From a bacterium (GTDB lineage Bacteria; Patescibacteriota; Microgenomatia; UBA1400; PJMF01), in assembly GCA_900299155.1 (NCBI GenBank), contig OMIS01000046.1, positions 1 to 28,218 on the forward strand: a stretch of DNA of 28,218 nt. Reading direction: 5' to 3'. The notes beneath the pieces were generated by a model. That model was not told the origin of the DNA. It saw only the letters and a list, made by a program, of their open reading frames with translations, and made no database searches. This document shows, one piece after another, positions 22,244-28,218 of the stretch (position 1 is the first letter of the stretch; each line of letters starts with the position of its first letter). The translations under genes were made by a program, and so were the position numbers.

Positions 22244-23080
22244 ATGACTGTACTTGACGCTGCTATCCTGGGTTTAGTCCAAGGTTTGACTGAGTTTTTG
22301 CCTATTTCTAGCTCAGGACATTTAGTATTATTTCAAAATTTTCTACAAACTGGGCCTGAAAGTTTCACGGTAGATGTCTTTTTGCACTTTGCCACGTTAT
22401 TTGCTGTTATTATTTTCTTCTGGAAAGATCTCTGGCAGATAAAGCTCAAAGATCTCATCCCATTAGCGATTGCGTCATTTCCTGCAGCAGTTATTGGCAT
22501 TATATTCCATGATCAGTTGGAAGCGTTATTTGCATCAGGCAGAACGATTGGTTGGGAGTTGCTCATCACCGCTGGAATTAATTTCTGGACAGACCGTATT
22601 TTGAATGCTAATGGAAACAACACTCTTGCGGAAAAAGTTCAAACTTCATTTGCAGGAATCCGCGTCTGGTTTACCCAATTTTTGTCTGGGCAATCACTAC
22701 CGATTTCTCCTAAAGTTGCGGCATTTGTGGGTGTGGCACAAGCTACAGCTATTATGCCTGCTATTTCTCGGTCTGGTACGACTGTTTGGGCAGCATTGAT
22801 CTCTGGTGTAGATCGCAAAACAGCTTTTACCTTCTCATTTTTGCTTTCCATTCCAGTAATACTTGGCGCGAATGCGCTCGAGTTACTGAAGATCTACAAA
22901 GAAGGTACCGGTCTGCCTGCTGCCCCAATCCTCTTTTCAGGAGGGACCGTGGCATTTGTAAGTGGTCTGCTAAGCTTATATTTACTGCGCTACATGATTA
23001 AAAAAGCAAAGTTTGAGTTCTTTGGCTGGTACTGTTTGGTATTGGGGCTGGCTGTACTGGGCTTTCAGTTTTTACGCTAA
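22244..23080 (+). CDS. uppP: Undecaprenyl-diphosphatase
   Basis: A 278-residue integral membrane enzyme that dephosphorylates undecaprenyl diphosphate to regenerate the lipid carrier for peptidoglycan and surface glycans. The BacA/UppP motifs are clear: QGLTEFLPISSSGH at residues 13-26, with the Glu17 and SSSGH elements, and PAISRSGTT in the second conserved block near residue 175. About eight spans are expected. The length is normal. It is translated right behind the TM-helix gene without its own clear SD. Functionally it would serve the class A PBP and the ligase-like protein in this window. Confidence 0.95.
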   Translation: MTVLDAAILGLVQGLTEFLPISSSGHLVLFQNFLQTGPESFTVDVFLHFATLFAVIIFFWKDLWQIKLKDLIPLAIASFPAAVIGIIFHDQLEALFASGRTIGWELLITAGINFWTDRILNANGNNTLAEKVQTSFAGIRVWFTQFLSGQSLPISPKVAAFVGVAQATAIMPAISRSGTTVWAALISGVDRKTAFTFSFLLSIPVILGANALELLKIYKEGTGLPAAPILFSGGTVAFVSGLLSLYLLRYMIKKAKFEFFGWYCLVLGLAVLGFQFLR

Positions 23081-23257
23081 TTATTCAGATTATTAGGATT
23101 TTTACGAAGCTTTGCAGGAGTGTTGTAAGTCCGTCATTGTGACTGTACTAAGGTAGAACCTGTGGATAGGACGAGCATCAAGTGCCTATTGGGCACGTCT
23201 CCGAAAAGATTTGTAAAAATATAAATAAAAATTCTAGTTAGCCTAAAAACTGAAAGC
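23081..23257. other. Intergenic region without a convincing gene
   Basis: This 177-bp gap lies between convergent uppP and the CAP gene. Two short hairpins are visible: GTCA/TGAC around 23132-23142, and GTGCC/GGCAC near 23191-23205. A GAAAGC/GCTTTC pair (23252-23257 with 23269-23274) overlaps the end of the CAP gene and, read on the minus strand, is followed by a T run, so it may be that gene's terminator. Confidence 0.35.
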
Positions 23258-23872
23258 CTACAGCTTTTGCTTTCCTAAGTGCAGAACTACAATACAGGTT
23301 TTTTGTGAACCTTGAGCATAGGTACTGCAATCTGCAGCAAGACCCATGTGTTCATACTTGGGATCAAGCATTTGTGCATTATGTTCTGGGCTTTTTCTCC
23401 ATTCTTCAAATATTTTCCACTCTGTAGTATATCCAAATGAAAGGTTCTCCCCTGCTTTTTCATAGTGATACCCCACTTGTTCAAATAAATACCAGGATTC
23501 TTTGCCTTGTGGGTCTTTGTGTGTCCAGTAGTGGTTTTGTTGCATATCAAGTAGTTTTAATGCGGCACTCTGTTCAAGTGCTCGGTGCGCGGTCAGCGTG
23601 GATAGTTTATTTTCCCTGCGATAGCCGTTGATGAGCGCGTACAGCTTGTCGTAGGAAATCTGAGGTGCATCTGCAGTACTGACAGGAACTTGATAGTTGG
23701 AAATAGATTTACCTAATACTCGAGGATCTTCCGAATGAATAAAAAGTATACTAAGAGTGCTTTGTATATCAGTTAAATACGCAAAAAATTGATTATTGAA
23801 AAAAAGTATCCCCGCACCTATAATAAGTCCTATAATAAATATAACTGGAACCTTTGAACGAATCGACTGCAT
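23258..23872 (-). CDS. Membrane-anchored CAP-domain protein (SCP/YkwD-like)
   Basis: A 204-residue protein with an N-terminal anchor or signal span (about 9-31) and a CAP domain from about residue 75 to the end. The domain shows ALINGYRRENKLSTL, then ALKLLDMQQNHYWTHKDPQG with the conserved His, AGENLSFGY with the GEN motif, EEWRKSPEHNAQML, and YEHMGLAADC. CAP proteins in bacteria are secreted, and their activity is mostly unknown. Two cysteines near the C-terminus could form a disulfide. It faces uppP and is divergent from the sigma-like gene. A TACAAT at 23897-23902 on the minus strand is a possible -10 box. Confidence 0.9.
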   Translation of the reverse strand: MQSIRSKVPVIFIIGLIIGAGILFFNNQFFAYLTDIQSTLSILFIHSEDPRVLGKSISNYQVPVSTADAPQISYDKLYALINGYRRENKLSTLTAHRALEQSAALKLLDMQQNHYWTHKDPQGKESWYLFEQVGYHYEKAGENLSFGYTTEWKIFEEWRKSPEHNAQMLDPKYEHMGLAADCSTYAQGSQKTCIVVLHLGKQKL

Positions 23873-23918
23873 AAATACTTAATGGTTATATGACTGATTG
23901 TACCTGCAATCACCTCTC

Positions 23919-24875
23919 ATGAGAACAAGTATAGAATCTACTTCAGCACTAAGTGGCTATGATGAAACAATGCTACTTTTATTTAATGATCATTTCATTG
24001 ATTTTATTAAGGGGCATAGTGTACTTGTTGGTGCAGCAGCTGGAATTCGTACAATATGGGTGAACCTGGCAATCAAGAAAGGCTTGAGTCCAGATGATTT
24101 GTCATCAGTAGTTATGGATATTCTTCTACTTAGCCAGCAAAATCCAAATAAGGCGATACAACCAGCATATGTTCGGCAAGCTATTCATAATAAAAGTATA
24201 GACTGTCATAGACGCTGCAGAACTAAACCTGGCAATACAGCAGTTCCGTTTGAAGATGAAAGACATGTAAATCGGAATTTAGAGTGGGAGAGTGATTTAC
24301 AGGTTTGCCGTTATATTTTAGAGAATAAACTAATTCACTACTACACGCTGATACTCAAAAATTGGTATGGATTTCCTATGGAAGTTCTAGTGAATGCAGT
24401 TAATCAGATGGTAGGTATTCTAAATACACATGGTAAATTGGGTGAGATTGCCAGCTATACAGAGTTATGCACTGTTGTGGCAAATGGTCTACTAGATACA
24501 CAAGACGAAGTAGTTCGTGCAAAATTCATAGATTTTGCACAGTTTTTTAGCACGCATCTTTTTACAGAAGAATCAATTTCATTTGTATTTGAATACTGTA
24601 AAAGCAGATTGAGTATAGAAAATACTACTGGTCACTTACAGTTCAAGCCAATAACATACAAAGCTTTAGAATCTACACATTCGAGGTTAAAGGCTGAGCT
24701 TAAGTTTCGCTTATCCGCATCAATTCCAGAAAAAAATTATGTATTAGGCAGGCTGACGGATGATCAGTTGAGGGAGTTGTCACACTTTGCACTATCAGAA
24801 TTGATTGGCAAATATGATTGTGACTTAAGCAAAGTTGCGCTACTTTTGATAAATAGTAGTGAGCGCAATAGTTAG
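23919..24875 (+). CDS. Orphan with an ECF-sigma-like region 2
   Basis: A protein of about 318 residues. Residues 42-115 follow the ECF sigma-factor region 2 pattern: a helix with WVNLAIKKGLSPDDLSSVV, where DDL is the counterpart of the 'eDl.QevF' segment, then AYVRQAIHNKSIDCHRRCR, matching the '...yl...arN..iD..Rr.r' block, and an acidic VPFEDE patch. The remaining 200 residues are helical, with no recognisable region 4 helix-turn-helix. The start is ATG 23919, although an in-frame TTG exists at 23898. No SD is visible. It could be a divergent sigma factor, a fusion, or a protein that only shares the helical fold. There is no anti-sigma gene beside it. Confidence in the ORF is good; in the function, low. 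Confidence 0.55.
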   Translation: MRTSIESTSALSGYDETMLLLFNDHFIDFIKGHSVLVGAAAGIRTIWVNLAIKKGLSPDDLSSVVMDILLLSQQNPNKAIQPAYVRQAIHNKSIDCHRRCRTKPGNTAVPFEDERHVNRNLEWESDLQVCRYILENKLIHYYTLILKNWYGFPMEVLVNAVNQMVGILNTHGKLGEIASYTELCTVVANGLLDTQDEVVRAKFIDFAQFFSTHLFTEESISFVFEYCKSRLSIENTTGHLQFKPITYKALESTHSRLKAELKFRLSASIPEKNYVLGRLTDDQLRELSHFALSELIGKYDCDLSKVALLLINSSERNS

Positions 24876-24889
24876 AGAAGTTTTTTACT

Positions 24890-25060
24890 GTGCTTCAGAA
24901 TTATTTTGCTGAGGCAGGAGGAATTACGGTTGACGCATTGGCTCATCTCTATATACGATCTACTAGTAACCGAATACTTGCTGAACGGGTAATGGATCCT
25001 GCTATCGCAAATTATTTTCTTCGATGTATGTCTGTAGCAGATTTGAAACTTGATATTTAG
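24890..25060 (+). CDS. Candidate 56-codon ORF overlapping the 3' end of comM
   Basis: GTG start, 15 nt after the sigma-like gene's stop, with a weak GAGAAG element 9 nt before it. The product (VLQNYFAEAGGITVDALAHL and on) looks protein-like, with a helical profile and no repeats. It ends inside the comM coding region on the opposite strand, overlapping it by 59 bp. It could be a real short gene, or a fragment of a longer sigma-like protein displaced by a frame change. No motif. Confidence 0.35.
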   Translation: MLQNYFAEAGGITVDALAHLYIRSTSNRILAERVMDPAIANYFLRCMSVADLKLDI

Positions 25061-26603
25061 TAATTACTGGACTTGTATCTAAGTCAGCTAAAGTTTGTGC
25101 CACTTTTAACATACGAAAATACTTTCGTGGAGAGAAGTTATACTTTTCTGCTGTTCGAATAAGCAAGTGTCGTGCGTTGGGTTCAAGCCTACAAAATCGT
25201 GCAATATCTTGCGGAGTCATATCAGCATTTGTATGTAGCCGTGAATAACCTTTAAATCTCAATTTTTGAATTTCGCGAGCAGCAGCAATTCTTTTTTTGG
25301 CGTTAAGTAATGTACTATGAACGGTTGAATGCTCAATAGATTCATAATCATTATTTTTATGCATTTGTTGTCCTAATGTTGCTATACGCACCTCCCCTAC
25401 CCAGCTCGTGATATCAATCCTATCAAGGAGTGGCCCAGAAATTTTGTGAGTGTATTGTTGCTGATGAAATTCACTGCAAGTACACGGCTTTTTTTCACTT
25501 CCCTTATATCCACATGGGCATGGGTTGGCAGCTGCAATCAGTATAAAATTAGCTGGATATTGAATTGTCCCAGAAGCACGACTGATAGTAATAGATTTTG
25601 CTTCCAACGGTTGCCGTAATGACTCTAAGACGTGACGCGGAAACTCAGGGAGTTCGTCCATAAAGAGCACTCCACGATGTGCTAATGAAATCTCACCTGG
25701 CGTCAATTTAGTCCCACCACCAATCAACCCGACCTGAGAGATAGTATGATGTATTCTTCGAAATGGGCGTCGTGTGCTCAACTTACCTGTAGGCTCGATC
25801 CCTGTTTCTGCAATTTTTCCTGCGATGGAGTGAAGTGAGTACACCTCAACGGTCTCTTCTTCTGTAAGTGGAGGCAACAGGTGCGCAAAGCTTTCTGCCA
25901 ACATACTTTTGCCTGTACCTGGAGGACCTTGGAGTAATACATTATGCCCTCCAGCTGCAGCGATTTCGAGTACTTTTTTTGCCGCATCTTGTCCAACAAT
26001 CTCATTGAATGTAGAGGATTTTTCAATTACTTCCGACTGTGTCGAAAGTAATTCTAAGTTTGTGGAGCTTTGATACTTACTGGGCGAAATTACTGCAGTT
26101 GCTTGTTGGTGGGCGATAAATTCTTTCAAATTACCAATTGGTATGCAGGTTATACCACGAACCAAGCTAGCTTCTAACTGATTAGCTGCAGGAAGCATAA
26201 CAGTAGTAAAACCAAGCTTCTTTGCTCCAAGTATAAGTGGAAGTGCCCCTGTGAGTGGTTGTAAGTCCCCTGTGAGTGAAAGTTCTCCAAAAAGAAGAGT
26301 AGTAGCTGATATAGGGGGAATAACTCCATAAAGATGTAATAAACCTGCTGTAATTGGCAGTTCAAATGCACTACTATTTTTGTGTACATCTGCTGGAGCT
26401 AGATTAACAACAGTACGTTGTGCTTTCGCCTTAATACCTGCTATAGCAATAGCAGCAGTAATTCTCTCTTTTGATTCGGCAATTGTTTGCGATGGTAAAC
26501 CCACAATTTGCAGGGTGGGTAGGCCAGGGGTTAGTGCAATCTCAATTGTGACTTTGATGGCTTCTAAGCCACTTAATAAAGCTGAATAGGTAGTTGCAAG
26601 CAT
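25002..26603 (-). CDS. comM: ComM/YifB family AAA+ ATPase
   Basis: A 533-residue Mg-chelatase-like AAA+ protein. ComM acts as a branch-migration helicase that helps integrate incoming DNA in natural transformation. The N-terminal S5-like fold domain (about 1-170) opens with LATTYSALLSGLEAIKV and contains IVGLPSQTIAESKERI. Walker A is GPPGTGKS at 226-233. Walker B is GVLFMDELPEF, and sensor I lies after it. Four cysteines in CPCGYKG and CTC resemble the usual ComM zinc-binding-like cluster. The C-terminal domain holds ARFCRLEPNARHLL and LSPRKYFRMLKVAQTLADL-type sequence. The family role is known mainly from transformable bacteria; its use here is inference. The start is ATG 26603 with a TACACT box 6 nt upstream and no SD. 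Confidence 0.93.
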   Translation of the reverse strand: MLATTYSALLSGLEAIKVTIEIALTPGLPTLQIVGLPSQTIAESKERITAAIAIAGIKAKAQRTVVNLAPADVHKNSSAFELPITAGLLHLYGVIPPISATTLLFGELSLTGDLQPLTGALPLILGAKKLGFTTVMLPAANQLEASLVRGITCIPIGNLKEFIAHQQATAVISPSKYQSSTNLELLSTQSEVIEKSSTFNEIVGQDAAKKVLEIAAAGGHNVLLQGPPGTGKSMLAESFAHLLPPLTEEETVEVYSLHSIAGKIAETGIEPTGKLSTRRPFRRIHHTISQVGLIGGGTKLTPGEISLAHRGVLFMDELPEFPRHVLESLRQPLEAKSITISRASGTIQYPANFILIAAANPCPCGYKGSEKKPCTCSEFHQQQYTHKISGPLLDRIDITSWVGEVRIATLGQQMHKNNDYESIEHSTVHSTLLNAKKRIAAAREIQKLRFKGYSRLHTNADMTPQDIARFCRLEPNARHLLIRTAEKYNFSPRKYFRMLKVAQTLADLDTSPVITKYQVSNLLQTYIEENNLR

Positions 26604-26609
26604 GGGTCA

Positions 26610-26615
26610 AGTGTA
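26610..26615 (-). promoter_or_regulatory. -10 box of comM (leaderless)
   Basis: On the minus strand TACACT is followed by six bases and then ATG, the same arrangement as at 19376. No SD precedes the ATG. The -35 is weak. Confidence 0.45.
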
Positions 26616-26746
26616 CAGTGGTAAGCTTACATAAACCGTAGAAAATAGACTTTACGATCGGCTTCAAAACAAGCACTATTAAAAATTCTAATAGCATGTA
26701 ATAATGAGTAACAGATGATCACTAAAGCATCTAAGAAAGGAGTCAC

Positions 26747-26791
26747 ATGAACGTAAGCCCTCGTGATCCAGCAAGTGGAATCCGCCGATAG
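26747..26791 (+). CDS. 14-codon ORF with strong SD, ending inside a terminator hairpin
   Basis: ATG is preceded at 4 nt by AAAGGAG, one of the best SDs in the window. The frame reads MNVSPRDPASGIRR and stops with TAG at 26789-26791, inside the left arm of the terminator at 26785. The peptide is basic and Pro/Ser-containing, without a run of one amino acid as in classical attenuator leaders. It lies alone between divergent comM and convergent gap. It may be a leader peptide, a micro-protein, or the residue of a longer gene. Confidence 0.4.
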   Translation: MNVSPRDPASGIRR

Positions 26792-26812
26792 TTTATACTA
26801 TCGGTTTTTTTA
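26785..26812 (+). terminator. Intrinsic terminator after the 14-codon ORF
   Basis: CCGATAGT (26785-26792), a TTAT tetraloop and ACTATCGG (26797-26804) form a perfect 8-bp stem followed by eight T. It works for a plus-strand transcript. No larger plus-strand gene ends here, so it implies a short RNA from the 26.6-26.8 kb region. Confidence 0.85.
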
Positions 26813-26887
26813 TACCGCTCAAACTCTCCATAGCCTACTGAAAATATATTCAATAAAGTACTTCATCTATTCTGGACATCGAGCTTT

Positions 26888-27931
26888 TTATGCTCGTACT
26901 ACTTGCTCTACCAGACGGTTACAGTAACCAAATTCGTTGTCATACCAACTCACCACTTTTACCATAGTTCCGCCAATGACATTGGTGAGTGCCAAGTCTA
27001 CAATTGAAGACTCTGTTCTGCCTTTGATGTCACTGGAAACAATAGGATCCTCAGTAACAGCCAAGATCCCCTGCCACTTCGTTTCTGCTGCAGCTTTTTT
27101 AAACACTTCATTTACTTCTGCTATAGTAGTTGGCCGTTTTGTAATAAAAACCATATCGGAAATTGAACCTGTTGCTGTTGGGACTCGGATTGCCAAGCCA
27201 TCAAATACTCCTTTTAACTCTGGAATGACTAAGCCAACTGCTTTCGCAGCACCTGTTGTAGTGGGCACGATATTGAGCCCAGCTGCTCTAGCACGTCGCA
27301 TGTCTTTGTGGGAATTATCATGCAAATTCTGATCATCAGTATAAGAATGCACTGTGGTCATCATTGCTTTTTCGATGCCAAAATTTTGAAATACAACTTG
27401 TGCAGCAGGTGCTACACAGTTTGTAGTACAAGATGCATTTGATACAACTTGCATAGCGTGATTCTGATCTCTAACCCCAAGCACTGACGTATCAAGATCC
27501 CCAGTTCCAGGTGCAGAAATGATCACAGTTTTTGCTCCGCCTTGGAGATGTGCCTTAGCTTTCTCTCCGTCAGTAAAGGCCCCAGTTGATTCAATTACCA
27601 CTGTGACTTCGTTACTCGCCCATGGTATTTTTGCTGGATCACGTTGAGCAGTCACTAAAATTTTGCGATCTCCTACTGAAATTGTACCGAGAACTGGTTG
27701 CTCATCAGTCACTTCTTTTTTTGAACGCTCACGCTGTACAGTAACGACTTCTGCGAATGGACCATAGTTTGAATCGTAGCGAATCAAGTGTGCCCAATCC
27801 TCAATTTCCATTGATCCTGAAGTATTAATTACTTTTAAATCCAAAACATCACGATGGTATAACCACCAAACTCTAAAAGCAGTTCGTCCAATTCTTCCAA
27901 ATCCATTGATACCAAAATTTTTTTGAGTCAT
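26888..27931 (-). CDS. gap: Glyceraldehyde-3-phosphate dehydrogenase, type I
   Basis: A 347-residue glycolytic enzyme that oxidises G3P to 1,3-bisphosphoglycerate in the cytoplasm. The Rossmann fingerprint is INGFGRIGR (residues 8-16). The catalytic Cys168 sits in SNASCTTNC, and His195 in TTVHSYT activates it. The C-terminal part has VKVVSWYDNEFGYC, a family hallmark. At the end of the second strand the usual Asp of IND, which selects NAD, is replaced: INTSG, Thr37. Similar changes are seen in GAPDHs that accept NADP, so dual use is possible. GAGG about 6 nt before the ATG serves as SD. It is monocistronic here. Confidence 0.96.
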   Translation of the reverse strand: MTQKNFGINGFGRIGRTAFRVWWLYHRDVLDLKVINTSGSMEIEDWAHLIRYDSNYGPFAEVVTVQRERSKKEVTDEQPVLGTISVGDRKILVTAQRDPAKIPWASNEVTVVIESTGAFTDGEKAKAHLQGGAKTVIISAPGTGDLDTSVLGVRDQNHAMQVVSNASCTTNCVAPAAQVVFQNFGIEKAMMTTVHSYTDDQNLHDNSHKDMRRARAAGLNIVPTTTGAAKAVGLVIPELKGVFDGLAIRVPTATGSISDMVFITKRPTTIAEVNEVFKKAAAETKWQGILAVTEDPIVSSDIKGRTESSIVDLALTNVIGGTMVKVVSWYDNEFGYCNRLVEQVVRA

Positions 27932-28066
27932 AATGACCTCGCTCTTTTTTAAGATAGATAAAGCATGATGCCTGGTATTCTGCGTAGAAGCAGATACTTA
28001 TTCACGATAGCACGAAACTAGAGCTGAATCTACCATCACGATTGATTCACCACCACTCTTGGACAG

Positions 28067-28084
28067 ATACTATTGATATAGTAT
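28067..28084. repeat. Inverted repeat upstream of the right-edge gene
   Basis: ATACTAT, spacer TGAT, ATAGTAT: perfect 7-bp arms. It lies 14 nt before a TATAAT and overlaps the expected -35 region, a typical repressor-site position. No T-tract follows. Confidence 0.45.
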
Positions 28085-28098
28085 GATTATTTTTAATA

Positions 28099-28104
28099 TA
28101 TAAT
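28099..28104 (+). promoter_or_regulatory. -10 box of the right-edge gene
   Basis: A perfect TATAAT is followed by six bases and an ATG (28111). The -35 candidate TTGATA at 28073 has a 20-nt spacer, which is long. Confidence 0.5.
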
Positions 28105-28110
28105 ATGAGT

Positions 28111-28218
28111 ATGCAAAATTCTAGGGAAAATAGATTGAGCTATCATTCTCTTTTTCAGTCGCCTGATTGTGATATAAAATCAATGCAAGAGAATAATTGT
28201 TCAGATGCTGCAGTGAAC
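28111..28218 (+). CDS. N-terminal fragment of an unidentified protein (runs off right edge)
   Basis: An open frame of 36 codons from ATG 28111, with no stop before the window ends. An in-frame ATG two codons upstream directly abuts the TATAAT, so 28111 is favoured. The visible part is polar, with Ser, Asn and Gln (SRENRLSYHSLFQSPDCD). No signal peptide or motif can be read. It is divergent from gap and has its own promoter with an operator-like palindrome. Confidence 0.5.
   Translation, partial: MQNSRENRLSYHSLFQSPDCDIKSMQENNCSDAAVN

Noticed and set aside
1..28218. CRISPR array, insertion sequence, prophage or att site
   Set aside because: No regularly spaced repeats, transposase, integrase or phage genes were seen, and no direct repeat of either tRNA end was found by eye.

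Overview
The window looks like chromosomal DNA of a Candidate Phyla Radiation (Patescibacteria) bacterium, possibly of the Microgenomates group, although the lineage call is an inference. The reasons are reduced versions of universal proteins (PheT without its N-terminal tRNA-binding insert, trigger factor without the PPIase domain, MiaB without TRAM), many orphan ORFs, a mix of Shine-Dalgarno (SD) starts and apparently leaderless starts, and short intergenic gaps. The standard code fits: every conserved gene reads through without in-frame TGA, and pheT ends on TGA inside an ATGA overlap. No phage, IS element or CRISPR array is visible.

Layout. 1-1.7 kb (minus): the first 46 codons of recG run off the left edge, preceded by a 34-codon membrane peptide and tyrS. 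An SD-led 48-codon ORF lies upstream of tyrS. 1.76-4.5 kb (plus): a class A penicillin-binding protein. 4.6-10.3 kb (minus): infC-rpmI-rplT, a terminator, then pheS-pheT and an O-antigen-ligase-like membrane protein. This matches the well-known enterobacterial infC-rpmI-rplT-pheM-pheST order. 10.4-16.1 kb: tRNA-Val, an exported orphan, a Microgenomates-type coiled-coil orphan, trigger factor, a SAM hydroxide adenosyltransferase-like protein, a run of small orphans, and tRNA-Cys. 16.2-20.4 kb (plus): an MsrQ-like heme membrane protein, miaB, miaA and an AI-2E/PerM-family transporter. 20.4-23.9 kb: an orphan, rnpB (RNase P RNA), a small MscS-like TM-helix protein coupled to uppP, and a CAP-domain protein. 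23.9-28.2 kb: a protein with an ECF-sigma-like region 2, comM/yifB, a 14-codon ORF running into a terminator, gap, and the start of an unidentified gene at the right edge.

The recognisable genes form three themes. Translation: TyrS, PheST, IF3, L20, L35, trigger factor, MiaA/MiaB, two tRNAs and RNase P. Envelope: PBP1A, UppP, the ligase-like protein, CAP and MsrQ-like proteins. DNA uptake and repair: ComM and RecG. MiaA and MiaB would act in sequence on tRNA A37. UppP would recycle the lipid carrier used by PBP1A and the glycan polymerase.

No large new system is visible. The points most worth a second look are the recurrent -10 boxes 6-9 nt before start codons, the sigma-like orphan, the 14-codon ORF ending inside a terminator hairpin, SD-led short ORFs before two tRNA-synthetase genes, a small gene whose apparent start is AAG, and an RNase P RNA that seems to lack the GGU tRNA-docking motif beside tRNA genes lacking CCA.
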